64,000 nt of DNA from Branchiostoma belcheri (lineage: Eukaryota > Chordata > Leptocardii > Amphioxiformes > Branchiostomatidae), in contig NW_017804342.1 in NCBI RefSeq assembly GCF_001625305.1, forward strand, positions 983,876-1,047,875, written 5' to 3'. The notes below the pieces were generated by a model. It saw only the letters and a list, made by a program, of their open reading frames with translations. It searched no databases and had not been told where the DNA came from. How positions within the stretch are numbered: the first letter of the stretch is position 1; the number at the start of each line of letters is the position of its first letter. Of the stretch, positions 10,880 to 21,554 are shown piece by piece. A program made the position numbers and the translations under genes.

Positions 10880-12521
10880 GTTCATGTCTTTTTATTGGAT
10901 TTCTGTCTGATAAATCCCAGTAGTAAGTGTGTGAAGGCCCAAGGCATGGTCTGGCAGCAGACACAAGATTATTAACGCTACATCAGTAAGTAAGTGGCTC
11001 TTTTTTCCTCCTACCCAATCCATTTTCCCCCTCCCCCCACGGCTTTACTACCAGCAACCCAAGCAGACGACCCAAGTCTCGCCAAGGTCAGGGCCTTTTG
11101 CACCCAGTCTCTCCAAGGTCGTAACCTCCGACCTCCGTCTGCAGTAAGAAAGAGAGCTCATCTCTGCCTGTAACCATAGAAACTTGTCGAGCAAGGCAAG
11201 AGATGACGCCATCTTTCTCACTCAGGTTACGGTCTTGGGGTGAAGTACAAAGTGCCCAAAGTAGTGCAGACAATGTGATTGCTGAAAACTTGGGATTCGC
11301 CTGCTTGCCACACCAAGGAAGAAACAAAAAATAATAACCTGTGCAGGATTTGAAACGTTACAAATGGACAAGAGATGGATACAATTTACACTACAGTACA
11401 TTTCTATCATTTTGTACAGTTGTAAAGACTGTCGTATCATTTCGGGGACTGGCCAAGTGTTTGCAACAACACAAGGAAACAAAGAAAAAAAACTACGTTA
11501 GAACAATGACGACACTACAGGGATCAGCAATGCTGGAAGATTTCATGAAACAGTTTTTTTTTAAAGGATCTGATCTGTACACGGGTACAGTAATGCAGGA
11601 AACGTTGCATCTTGGTTGTTGTTGGTAGAGTTGTGGCCACAGGAAGCAAGTGTAAAGCCGGGAAGTCCAGTTCTTGTTTTTATTATTGTTGTTGTGCCTG
11701 AGCAGGATGGAACATGATGCAGAAGCAATCATCTCCATTGTCACCAAGTTAGCTCAATGCTGTTGCCTCCACAGAACTGGTGAAGAGAGAGAGATGACTT
11801 ATTAGCAAATAGCAGATGCATGTCATTGGATAGCAGGTCTCGAAATCCTTTTATCTAGGGTTTTGTCAACTTTTGTGACCTAAATTCACCCCCAATTCCT
11901 GTCGTTCCACCTATCTTCCCCCGACCCACATGCTGTCAACCTACTCTGTACATTCACACAAACCCACAGCTCAACCATCATAATCAAGTGACTGGATAAA
12001 GTCCTTGCAGTCAAAACATCCAGTTGCTTGACTTTTTATTTTAGTTTTCTTGTAGTTGTATTATGCAACATTCTACCTGAATGTCTAACCTTAATCAATG
12101 CCCGAAATAGTAGTTATCCAATGTAATTTTAGGACAGTGAAACTGGATTTTCAAAATCAATTTTTTGGTTGTCTTTTCTATGTATTAACTTTAATCAACC
12201 CTATCCCACATCAAACTGATTTCTGTGAGGTAAAACTGTTGTGTTGCTGACTGAAAACAGTTGCTTGTTACATATTGCAGGCAGGCTCTAGTCTAGCTAT
12301 CTATTGGCGATAACAAATAATAAACGGACTACTCACAGATTGTTTTTGGGCTATTGCAAACGCTTCAAGTATGAAATGAAGACAAAAATGTGCCACAAAA
12401 TGGCCAGGCAGTACATACAGATTTCATCATCCAAAGTAAGTTTTTTGTTCTGCTGTGATGAAATTAACAAAACTTAGTCAAGAGTTTCCTTCAAGACTTA
12501 CCTCCAAAGAAGAAGCCCAGT
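10880..12521 (-). other. Probable eIF5A 3'UTR and downstream flank
   Basis: On the minus strand this follows the eIF5A stop. AATAAA-type signals in minus orientation are visible at about 12036 and 11689 and again near 10891, so the length of the 3'UTR cannot be fixed from sequence alone. The part at 12238-12450 resembles 3385-3605: both have GCTGACKGAAAAMAGTTGC, TTGGGCTAT, CAAACGCTTC and ATGACAAAAATGTGC-like blocks in order, so a dispersed repeat lies inside it. Confidence 0.45.
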
Positions 12522-15444
12522 TTACTTTTCCGTGGAGGTCTTAACAGCAATGGCCAATTCTTCACCACAAGCTTTCAAAACTGTGACCTGGGAAGGAAAC
12601 AATGTTCGTACTCTTCGTATGTATCAGGAGAAACAAAAGAAATCAACTTGCAGTTATGACAGACTGTCATTCTGAATGTGGGAGTATAAATCTTTGGAAA
12701 GCATAATTGCCTGAGAGATTTGTTACAACAAAAAGTAATTTTCAGTACTTTTCAAACCACAAAAGGATCTGAACAACTGTTAAATAAACAAGCCCTGTGA
12801 AACACTTAATATGGATTGCTTGCATGAAAGTTAATCTGAGTTGGTTAATTACAGTGAAAAGTAAACTTATCCAACTCAAAGAAATGATTTGAGTTGTGTG
12901 TCTACACACAGTAAGCTAGCTGAGAGATTTGGTCAAAAATTCCAGTGAAACAAAAATTCTAATTCCTTTTATTGAAGGGAACAGTTTCACTATGAAGATA
13001 ACCCTCTCCCTACAATCTGTTGACTTTTTAAAAACCTTAGGCCATTTTTGACATCATTTGACACCAGAGATACTGTAACTCACTTAATATTTGTAGTACT
13101 TTTATCGTGATTTCCACTGTCACTTTGCGAATTTGTCATTAATGCGGACAAATAATTCATCGACTTTATTTCTTCTGTATGTGACGCCACTGCCAATACT
13201 TTGTTCCGCAAACATGTCCATTTTTCTCGGACGGCGAAACTATGCTACCGCAAAAATAATGCGATCTACAGTACCTGGAGGAGTAAAGAGACTCTTTTTA
13301 CACAACCAAGTCTTTTCTTCAGCCGACATTTCGGTGACTGTCTGTCACCTTCCTCGGGGCAATTCTGACTGGTTCACATTGCACTGCAGCACAGGTGTCG
13401 CTGCTATAGTTGCATTCCCAAATGAAATGCCATGTGAACCAGTCAAAATTGCCCTGAGGAAGGTGACAGAGAGAAGTGTGAAAAGAGTCTCTTTACTCAG
13501 GGTCTTACCAACCTGATGAAACTACTCATGGAAGTACTTAGAGGAATCTAGAGCAGTACTTACCATAATCGAATCGCCTTGATCGAAACGGGTGGTGATG
13601 TCCTTGCCCACATCACCTTCGGGCACTTTAAGATCGTCGCGTGTATCTCCGCCGTCATCCATTAGGGACATGTAGCTGTCATCAATATCGACCAGCTGAA
13701 GAAATATATATATATTACATAGTTCTCACCAGGCTGTTTGAGCGTAGGGGCCCCCTACGCTGTGATTTTGATCCCCTATGCTGTGATTTAGCCCCCTACA
13801 CTGTGTTTCAACCAGCGTAGGGGTGGTTTTTGGGGGCAGAAGCTTCATTAATCTTTAAAAAAATGAAAATATAACTTAAGAATGAAGCTATAACAGAGGG
13901 AAAACAAAATCTGTCCCCCAATAAACAATAAATAGTGTCTTAAGTGGTTAATATGAGTTACAAAATTTTTTGGGGAGAATATCAGGCCCATGTTTTGGGG
14001 ACTCGGTGCGTGACTCGCGCCGCAGAAAGTTGCCCTTCTATACCTGACCCCTACGCTGTGAAAAAATCCTGGTGAGAACCCTGATATTTATTTATTTATT
14101 TGCAAATTCATGCTGTAAGACAAACATACAAGTAAAAACAAGTTCTGTAAATTGCCACAGAACACAAGCTTAACTTTCTGGGTTGGACTTCTTTGTCTAG
14201 ACTTTTTCTGCAATGAGTAGGTTTTGAGAGGTTTAAAGGGTTGTGGAGTTTTATTTTTTTCGTAAATGTTTGGAAGTTGTGGTAAATTTTTGTGGTGTCT
14301 TTACTTTGTTCAGAAAAATAAAAAATATTGTCACCTAACATGTCATCTCAAGTGATGCTGTGCTTATCATTTAACAACATCCCATATTGTGAAACCTGGG
14401 CTTAAAATACATTTGTGATGTTATGGTACGTGGTAAGTGCCTCACCTGATAATCTTGACGGTTGACATTTGGAACATCCATGTTGTGGGTAGAAGGGCAC
14501 ACGTCCTCATACTTCTTACCAGTAAAGATGTCGATTCCCACTAAGTGAACCTGAAACAAAAATATAACTCAGAACGTGCAGTAGTGAAAGTAATACATGT
14601 GTATCCAGTATTTGATTACACTGTCTTTCCTGACATACTTCTTCCAAGAATTTGTCTGACTTGAGCAAAGATTTGCGACCTTCCACGCTTTGGTAACTCA
14701 TGTTACTTCTTGTACATAACTTCATAGAAGACGAGAAGTGTACAAAAAAGATCTGCTGCGGTACAAAGGAAAGCTATAAGTATAATAGCGCACACCGTAG
14801 TTTGTGTTCATGTTGGGTCTATGCGAATATGCCTGTCCAGTGTATTCTACTGTACAACAGAATTGCTTCAACCATGAAAAACTCTTTTCCCATTTTTACG
14901 GTGATGTAAAATCTCCACTACTAATATAAATGAATTTACAGTAGTTTACAACATCCCTGGGTTCTAGCCAGCTCAAATTCTTTTTCCATCAGCCCAGGTT
15001 CGTAGGAAAGATTGGATTTTGAAGCGTTCAAATACGCAATTTTTCCACGTTTGAGTGGCAAATCATGGGGTTTTGAGTGGTTGCCAGTCGTTGTTTGGAT
15101 GTTTTTATAATTCTACTGAAGACTTTTTGTTGATTTTCGACTGTCAAGGTTGACGGATTGGTTTGAACTTTTTTTCCGTCATACCTTACAAAGTTTGGGT
15201 AATTGACAGAAAGTTCCAGTTTCCTGAAAGAAAAACGGGCACTGGTTAGAGAACTGCAACACCCAGTAGGTTGTTTTACCTTAGCGTGGCCGTGCTTCCC
15301 AGTCTTGGAGGTGCTCATTTCCACGATCTTGCAGGGGCGGTTCTTCAGCATCACGTGGCCATTCTTACGCAGAGCAGAGCACTGCTGTGGGTAGGTGGAG
15401 GAAGCGCCAGCATCTACGCGTTCGAAATCTCCTTCGTCTGCCAT
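12522..15444 (-). CDS. EIF5A: Translation factor eIF5A, 4 coding exons
   Basis: Minus-strand coding exons are 15444-15280, 14550-14446, 13695-13564 and 12587-12522, joined in phase 0 by GT-AG introns into 155 residues (human 154). The N-terminal domain contains [12 protein letters not shown]; the second lysine of KTGK is residue 50, the lysine that deoxyhypusine synthase and hydroxylase convert to hypusine. The C-terminal OB-fold domain includes [11 protein letters not shown]. eIF5A binds the ribosomal E site and relieves stalling at polyproline and similar motifs, and aids termination. The tail KTSTEK differs from the usual AMAK-type end. A splice acceptor lies 16 bases before the ATG (TCTAACAG at 15461-15468), so the 5' leader is split. 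The frame stays open beyond exon 1 into its intron, but that part is repeat-derived. Confidence 0.97.
13281..13499. mobile_element. Foldback element in eIF5A intron 3
   Basis: The left arm starts GAGTAAAGAGACTCTTTTTA and includes CACCTTCCTCGGGGCAATT and GACTGGTTCACAT; the right arm is their inverse, ending AGAGTCTCTTTACTC. The two arms are about 90-100 bases and the loop about 30. It explains the 127-codon plus-strand frame at 13133-13516, which is not a gene. A GGTGACAG...CTGTCACC motif inside the arms resembles hairpins seen in several invertebrate retroelement tails, but I cannot assign the family. Confidence 0.75.
13722..14079. mobile_element. Foldback MITE in eIF5A intron 2
   Basis: Terminal inverse repeats GTTCTCACCAGG and CCTGGTGAGAAC enclose repeated CCCCTACGCTGTGA blocks: three near the left end (13747-13805) and one near the right (14049-14062), the latter in the same orientation. 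The element is about 358 bp and non-coding. It begins 27 bases beyond the eIF5A exon 3 acceptor, within the region where a branch point would be expected. Confidence 0.75.
15100..15262 (-). repeat. Dispersed repeat adjoining eIF5A exon 1
   Basis: Minus-strand sequence reads TTCTCTAACCAGTG, then CCAATCCGTCAACCTTGACAG, then AAAATCAAC. Related copies are at 36676-36765 (+) and 39985-40085 (-), with TTCTARCCAGTGTCTGTC-like starts and CTGTCATCTTTGA-like ends. The repeat begins 18 bases past the eIF5A exon 1 splice donor and provides the run-on reading frame after that exon. Confidence 0.6.
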
Positions 15445-15460
15445 TGTTGTACTGGGTCAG

Positions 15461-17975
15461 CTGTTAGAGGTGGGGAAGAAAGCAGATGTTGTAAAAGCAT
15501 GTATGATTAATTTACCCTTATCCTCCTGGTATTTTTTTACACAATGATTTAAAAATTCTATGCCTCAATTTGGACATAGACCCAACTTTTTTGCCCAACG
15601 GTGACGTAGTTACTTTCGCATTCATCGTGCTTTGCTGCAGTGTGATGCGTTGCTCAAGAAATACCCCCAAATCATACATATACAGGGTGCTATAATATAT
15701 GAGTGGTGCTGCATGTGGAACCCATATATATGTTATTATATATGGGCTCCACAGAAGGGTTAAGACTGTTCTTCTTGGGGGTAAAAAGTTAAGGTTTTAT
15801 TCTTCCACTCGGGGATTTAAACTGCACACTTTGTCACTCATGTTTCTCAATGTACCTGTATGCTTTGACTGTAGATATATATTATTAGAGTATAGATTCT
15901 TGATTTTTGGCAAGCTGTGCATGCAAGTGAACACTGTTACTACCAACCCCCAATTACCTTCATTGAAGAATATCTACTGTACTAGCTTGTCTGCAATAGT
16001 CATCTTCAAATATTGCATTCATAAGCATTCAACGTCAGACAGATGAATATAAGGACAACGCCCAGTGCTATAATATGCATAACATAATGCCTGATCATCA
16101 ACTTTTTGCCTTCAATTTCAAGTTCTAGCCTGAGCTACAGAAGGACATTTTCAGCTATGCTTTTTTTTACCACAAAAAGAAACAAAAAGCTTGCACTAAG
16201 TTTCAAATTCTTGATTGACAATACTAAAAAAGGCAGGAACACAGTTCATTTTTAGTGTCATCCCTCACAAATTAATAATCAGGACAATTTTTGCAGTGCA
16301 CGTGTCGGGTGAGTTGGTGGCAATAATACAAAAACCCAATAAAATTGAAAATCAATATGTTACAACAGTCAACTTGGATTGGGAAGAATGCTAATGCCAT
16401 AGAAGATGCACCACTGAAATTCAAGAGTTAACATTGAAAATGGAAGGGCTCACAGATAATGTTTGAAAAAAGTTGAAACTAAGCATGCACCAATTTAATC
16501 CATCAGTTTTCGGAGTTAAAAGCAACAACATTAGAAGCATCAATATACAAGTCATACGAGTCAAAGAGTAAAGTTGGTATCTTGGCATAATCACTTTCTG
16601 GTAACTAACAAAGTGTGATTCAAATTTTTCTTTGCAGCCCTGTTTTGTTTTTTATGTCCTCTTGGTAAAATATTGTGTGTCAGAAGCAAGGAAATAAACT
16701 GAATAAGCCAACAACAAGAGAAAAATTTAGCTAATTCAGTGGCCTACATCAACTGTTTACCAAAGTCCGAAGTGCAAAGAAGGTGTAACATTTTTCACAT
16801 TCTATAACGACAGAAATTAGTTGCCCTTCTTTTATTTTGAGCAACTCGAACAACCAGAGGTTGAAGCAACTTCAAGTGTGTCAGAGTTGTGGTGGCCATA
16901 GTCATGATTGAGGCACATTTTGGGTGTTTTAACCGGCACAGCAACAAACTTTTGTGTAATGTCAGTAATTTCACACATACACAAAGAAGGAAACATAACT
17001 TCTTACCTACACAACTGTTGTTTTTCTTAGCCATAAAGAACATGAGCACAGAAAAGGAAATGCCCAAACTCTTCCCATATGTAAAAGAATGATGTTTGGG
17101 AAATGCCACGTTATAATGATATGCTGACAACTTTTCAGGTTCCTGTTTTCATGACCAAGCACCAGAAATAACTCTAAAATAACTAAAAAAAAAGCCAAAG
17201 TTTTGAATGGCAAGGAGATGGTCTCAACCCGATTTCTTTACACTGTGGTTTTGACTAGAATATGCTAAAAATTTGACATTCGATAGCAAATCTTGAGTTG
17301 TCAAAGGTCGGCTGTGCAGACTGAAACTGCCGTGCATATGCCACATAACGGCCGGATATAGAGACTCGTGCTGCATACAACAAAGATACACCGGTCCCAC
17401 CGACACAGAGAGGTATACAACTCCCTTTGGGTAGGCTTATGAGGGAAAAAGAGGTCATACGACAAGTTCAAGGCGACGGAGTTGGGTGAGACAGAGTGCG
17501 GGCACACCCAAGTCTCCCCAACGTGGCCCCTCTGTCCTCACAACTGTGCTCCCCCACAATCCGGTTCACCAGCACACCGGTGCGGCCCCGAGACCAACAA
17601 AAACGACAACTTTCTCGTCCCACGTACGCCGAACCGCCCCTCAAATTCAACGTTTTACGGTCTGTGGATTGTTTGACGCGAATCGTGCGAAGTTGTTGCC
17701 CAAAACGGGGAGTTTGCGGCCGGCAGAACGGCGGGAAACCGTGCTATGGGAGCCATGCCTGGCCAGGGGTGAACCAACATGGCCGCTGGCTCTACAATGA
17801 AACAGCGATCATCGAAAGTTGAAAAACTCCCCACCGAGATGCTTAAAACCTACAAAATTCCCCACAAAACACCTAATGGCGACTACGAACTAGTCAGAGA
17901 GACGTGGGGCGAAACATCACCCGGGATAACGGGATAAAGACATGAAAATATGTTAAGAAAGAGAGAGCGGCTTAC
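15461..17975 (-). other. Proposed eIF5A intron 1
   Basis: The interval lies between the acceptor just before the eIF5A start codon and a strong donor (CAT|GTAAGC) on the minus strand at 17975. It is A/T-rich from 15.5 to 17.2 kb with no recognisable exon, and becomes GC-rich with many CpG from about 17.46 kb, as expected for the promoter-proximal part. A TATATATG-containing short inverted pair (about 15720-15750) is the only local structure noticed. Confidence 0.45.
17779..17937 (+). CDS. Possible 52-residue small ORF in a CpG-rich island
   Basis: An ATG in good context (CCAACATGGCCG) opens 52 codons ending in TAA. The product contains KVEKLPTEMLKTYKIPHKT and GDYELVRETWGETSPG, with plausible composition and a second in-frame Met at codon 7. 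I recognise no family. It lies antisense to the proposed eIF5A intron 1, about 40 bases from the proposed first exon, so it could be a divergent small-protein transcript, the first exon of an unseen gene, or chance. Confidence 0.22.
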   Translation: MAAGSTMKQRSSKVEKLPTEMLKTYKIPHKTPNGDYELVRETWGETSPGITG

Positions 17976-18050
17976 ATGTGACTTGGCTGGCGCAAGTTAA
18001 GAGGCTCAGAGAGCGCCTGCGCGCTGACTCATGGCCACCAATGTGCTGTA
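17976..18050 (-). other. EIF5A: Probable non-coding first exon of eIF5A
   Basis: On the minus strand a GC-rich segment ends with CAAGTCACAT and a strong donor GTAAGC. The next good acceptor in that orientation is the one 16 bases before the eIF5A ATG, which implies a split 5' leader. Pyrimidine runs CTCTCT and CCTCTT occur on the minus strand here, compatible with a TOP-type transcription start, but the exact start cannot be fixed. The upper coordinate is approximate. Confidence 0.45.
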
Positions 18051-18072
18051 GAGGGGGGTACCAGCAATTGCC

Positions 18073-18275
18073 CCCGCTATGGGGCATTGCATCACTGGAA
18101 ACGATGATGAGGCAATTCAGGAGCGACACCTAGCGACCACACCGACTAGTTTCCCTACCCAAAAATATTGCACATCTGTTGGTAATGATTGAAGAGACTT
18201 ACTCTCTCTCTCCAACACATTTTGGGGGCATTGCATTACAGGAGAAGATTATGAGGCAATCCTTTACAGATACGA
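18073..18275. repeat. Degenerate direct repeat upstream of eIF5A
   Basis: A GGGGCATTGCATYAC block followed by GAWGATKATGAGGCAAT occurs at about 18080-18120 and again at 18225-18262. The spacing is about 145 bases. No function is visible. Confidence 0.55.
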
Positions 18276-18290
18276 AGCAACGAAACTAGC

Positions 18291-18365
18291 CTGGGTACCT
18301 TCCGGATTTTGCTGCGCTAGTCAGCAAACTTTAAAGAAAAGCAGCAACATCCGGATGGTACCCAG
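18291..18365. mobile_element. Short hairpin element (CTGGGTACC ends)
   Basis: Arms CTGGGTACCTTCCGGATTTT and the inverse of ACATCCGGATGGTACCCAG pair over about 25 bases around a 25-base loop. The motif GGATGGCACCCAGGCTA at about 51579-51595 looks like a solo end of the same family, and 456-475 (AGCCTGGTACCCATTCC) like another. Confidence 0.65.
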
Positions 18366-18594
18366 TAGACGAAACTGAAACTCAGAATCAAAAATCGCAC
18401 TAAAATATTGGTCAATGACGTCGTCAATATCAAAACTAGCCTCCACCAGGAGCATGTTTGCCGCTCCCCTGGTATATTACCTACCTATTTGACCAATTTC
18501 TATATGAACTATGAACTATGCCAACAGTGATCGCGACTCAACATTCACAACCACATTAATTATGGAGATGACTCACTGTTTGGCCACACCCTTA

Positions 18595-19245
18595 TAGCAA
18601 GGAGGTCAGTAACTCCACAGTCAATAGACAATGACTGAGTCAATACAATTTTGTGCACAGCTGCGAAGAGCCTTCTAGCGACGTTCTCTAGAACTTGGAT
18701 TAAATCCAAGGAATCAAACTTTAGAGTACCACGCGAAAAAAGGAAATTTTGTGTCATTTAATTAGCTATAGGCCACAGCAAATTGTAGATGCTGTCCCTT
18801 ATATCCATCATCGTGCTCTCTACCATAGGTAGTTCAGAACATAAGCCTGAAATCCAGCCTGGCTTGGGGCGAAGCGATTTTTTTGGGAGCGAACCTATAG
18901 CTAACAAGGCTGGACTTTAGGCTATCGGAACATTAGATTTGTAGGATGAAATTTACTATTGTAGTCAGTACCATGTCTATGCTAGATGCTATTGTGAGTT
19001 AGCGGATCCCGGACATCATCTATGACTACTGAGGTGCACTTATTCAATGCTTCCATATACATGGACCGTAAAGAATGAATGACTGAATGGTGAACGAGTG
19101 AGGGTGGTGAATGACTGAATGAATGTCTTTATTAGAGATTTCTGTTTTCAATACCGATAAAATGGATGTTGGAATGTTGAAAAAGCATGGTCTTGGCTCG
19201 TCATCTTGTGTTTTCAGATGACAAATTTCGCATCATATTATTACC
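18595..19245. repeat. Left copy of a degenerate 0.65-kb duplication
   Basis: Shared blocks with 20248-20950 in the same order include CAGCTGCSAAGAGCCTYCTAG, CGACGTTSTYTRGAACTT, TTTTGTGTCATWTT, AGCAAATTGTAGATGC, GTACCATG, GAATGACT..., TTTCCAATACCGATARAATG and GGTCTTG...GATGACA. Both copies lack coding features. The interval between them contains an eIF5A-like exon. Confidence 0.7.
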
Positions 19246-19575
19246 TTTGTCAAGAAGGTTATGTTTCCGGTATAGCGTTCGTGTGTGCGTTTGTGTGTCC
19301 GTCTGTCAAGCCGATAAACTCGAGAAGGCTTAACTTGTGGATTATCTTGCGATTTGGCATATTGGTAGGTTTTGATGAGACCTCTCGAAATGATCAAATG
19401 TTGGAGCCCCTGGCGGCTTGGTATTGTAATGTAGCTTTCAATATAATATCTCGTGATATGGACATGCCAGGGTCACGAATGTTGGAGATGGTAAATAGCT
19501 CTTGTGCTCCGCAAGAAGTGGGATCCGATATATGTTTGGGTTCCCTAGCAGCCTGTTCTGGAACTACAGCGGCCG
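19240..19575. repeat. Interspersed repeat of unknown class
   Basis: The sequence AAGGTTATGTTTCCGGTATAG, then TGTGTGCGTTTGTGTGTCCG, then a GATGAGACCTCTCGAAATGATCAAA-type block and CCCTGGCGGCTTGGTATTG, reads like a well-known class of invertebrate interspersed repeat that I recall in amphioxus and other marine genomes (recall, not a search). It carries a 127-codon plus-strand frame that I do not consider a gene. It abuts the stop codon of the eIF5A-like exon at 19582. Confidence 0.5.
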
Positions 19576-19581
19576 TACGCG

Positions 19582-19641
19582 TTATTTAGCCATCTTGAAA
19601 CCAATGGCCTTTTCTTCACCGCAAGCTTTCAAAACTGAGAT
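19582..19641 (-). pseudogene. Orphan terminal exon of a second eIF5A copy
   Basis: The minus strand encodes [19 protein letters not shown] followed by TAA, aligning with the last exon of the intact gene ([15 protein letters not shown]... at 12522-12587). An AG acceptor sits at the same place and in the same phase, and intron sequence out to about 19840 aligns with 12588-12820 (for example CAGTTATGACAGACTGTCAT versus CAGTTACGCCAAATCATCAT). No other eIF5A exon is recognisable up to 21.3 kb. Because intron sequence was copied, it is a DNA-level duplicate and not a retrocopy. Its MAK ending is closer to the human tail than that of the intact gene. Confidence 0.85.
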
Positions 19642-20019
19642 CTTGAAGAAAGAAACAAGGTTCATTCTATTATGTATCAAAAGAAACATATATAGAAACT
19701 TGCAGTTACGCCAAATCATCATACTGAATGTTGAAAAGCATCACTGACTGAGACATTTGTGAAAAAAATGCTTTTATTACTTTTCAAACAACTATAAAAC
19801 AAGCATAAGACCCATGGGACGCTAAAGGTGGATTGGAAAGATGCATCTAAATATATCCCTACAAACTTATACTTGAGGGTCGACGATATTTAAAACCCAT
19901 CAAGTTGTGGACATCAAAGAGGATAGCGACTTCTCACAGCCTATCACACGGGGTACAACCTACGTCACGGGATGGCCAGACACATTCAGATATGCCGACG
20001 CGCTCGACGATCAGGCAAA

Positions 20020-20095
20020 GTGGACCCTCTATGGCCGGCAAACTCCCCTGGCAGGCTACATTCCTTTTTAGCCCTTGCAAAAGGGTCTGGTGGAC
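20020..20095. repeat. Second copy of the TGGACCCTCTATGGCCGGC repeat
   Basis: Begins TGGACCCTCTATGGCCGGCA and ends AAAGGGTCTGGTGGA, matching 5560-5650 at both ends. It lies between the eIF5A-like exon and the right copy of the 0.65-kb duplication. Confidence 0.6.
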
Positions 20096-20247
20096 TCGCG
20101 GTTCGGACGCACCCTTATAGCAAATCTCAAAGCAGACTTACAGATGGAAGCAGTGTGGAGTAAAAGGCAAAAAGATAGCTGTGTTTTTTTTAATTATTTT
20201 ACCGACTATCATTCCACCGGTAAATATGTTTGGAGACATAATAATAC

Positions 20248-20950
20248 CTTATGAGAGTAACTCCATAATGAGTCAACAAAATTTCTAGCCAACAGCTGCC
20301 AAGAGCCTCCTAGCGACGTTGTTTGGAACTTCTCTGGTCAAATCCGAAGAACGTTAACCAAAAATTGAGTACCTCGAGAGATTTTAGATACATGTAATTG
20401 ATACTTTGTGGCGGACCGGGTATCATTCTTGAAATGAGACTTTTGTGTCATATTTTAGGACAAAGCAAATTGTAGATGCCATACATAATACTTGTCGAGT
20501 TGTCCTCTCTCTGAGCCGTTGGAACATTGGAACAGAAATCAAATCATAGCATGACGGCTGTTACAATATGTACGTAGACGTCACGCCTTATCAATATAGT
20601 ACCATGCTAGTGCACTAGCTGTGTATTAGCCTCTACCAGGCTTTGGGAGGCTCTATTTGGCTGATTTCTACTCTTCCAGTCGCCTCCCGAAGCCTGGTAG
20701 AGCCTAGTTGTGTTTGACTCCAGGTGTTGATATGTTTCCAAATATAGAATGACTCACTGAACGACTGACTGACTGACTCAACGAATGCCTATTTCTACTA
20801 TTTTCTAGCTTTGTTTCCAATACCGATAGAATGAATGTTGGCCGATATGTCCTTTTTTCACCTGATGAGTAGAGTAGAGTAGAGTAGAGTGATGACGGTC
20901 TTGTGTTATGCTTTTTTGGGATGACACAAATTTTGCAGTATGTTATTGAA
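20248..20950. repeat. Right copy of the degenerate duplication
   Basis: Partner of 18595-19245 (same blocks, same order). It additionally contains a foldback MITE at 20627-20706 that is absent from the left copy, plus short GACT and GAGTA tandem runs near 20762 and 20872. Confidence 0.7.
20627..20706. mobile_element. Short foldback MITE inside the right duplication copy
   Basis: Ends TAGCCTCTACCAGGCTTTGG and CCGAAGCCTGGTAGAGCCTA belong to the family at 503-693. At 80 bp this is the shortest copy. The corresponding point in the left duplication copy is an empty site. Confidence 0.75.
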
Positions 20951-21261
20951 GACTGAAATACAGGAAAGCTTTTTGCATATTTTTAGAAAAAGTTGGAAAT
21001 ATCTTTGTCGGATCAAGGGCTGTATAATGTCCTTGGTCGGATTTAGCTATATAAAAATCCATGCATTATTATTTAATACATCAATACATAGATTTTGCAT
21101 CTCTGTTTCGCTTTCTCAAATGATAGATGTCTCGCACAGCAATAGTTATTATCCAGTTTATAAATGGCTCTTTTGGGGATTTATGACGCTAAACTTGAAC
21201 GAAGTGAGTGATTTTGTTTCTCAAAGTCTTTGCATGTTTCTATGGGTGAATCGCATTCACT

Positions 21262-21554
21262 TCACAATGCATTGTGGGCCTTCCCACGCGTCAGCTGCAA
21301 ACTTTCAGACCAACGAGGAAAACGCGCGAAAATAACTCATTTCAAACGAACCAATGAGCGCGTGAAATGTGTTAACTAGGTTGATCTGGACCAATGGGAG
21401 GCCGCCTCCCGTGGTGCCCCTGGGCCGGCGGCGCAGCGTGCAGCTCAGCCATCACAGCGAGGAGAACAAAGCGCGAGGAAGAACAGCGTGGAAGAGTCGT
21501 GACACCACCGAGCGAGGCACCGCCGATACACCGGCCACACCACCGCAGAACAAC
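21262..21554 (+). promoter_or_regulatory. YBX1: YBX1 promoter and 5' leader
   Basis: CpG-rich DNA upstream of the YBX1 ATG. It holds two CCAAT boxes (ACCAATGAGCG at about 21350 and ACCAATGGGAGG at about 21391), a TTCACAATGCATTGTGGGCC motif at about 21260-21280 resembling the ZNF143/Staf promoter element, and no TATA box near the expected start. Transcription probably starts between about 21410 and 21480. CCAAT boxes are inverted Y-boxes, so self-regulation is conceivable, but that is inference. Confidence 0.6.

Noticed and set aside
13133-13516. 127-codon plus-strand open frame
   Set aside because: It lies inside a foldback element within an eIF5A intron; the symmetry explains the frame.
13510-13540. 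Hammerhead ribozyme core suggested by CTGATGA
   Set aside because: The sequence after CTGATGA cannot form stem II leading to a GAAA core.
15028-15279. Extension of the eIF5A first exon frame to 138 codons
   Set aside because: The GT donor after HGHAK and the downstream exon continuing [13 protein letters not shown] show the extension is intron, made of a dispersed repeat.
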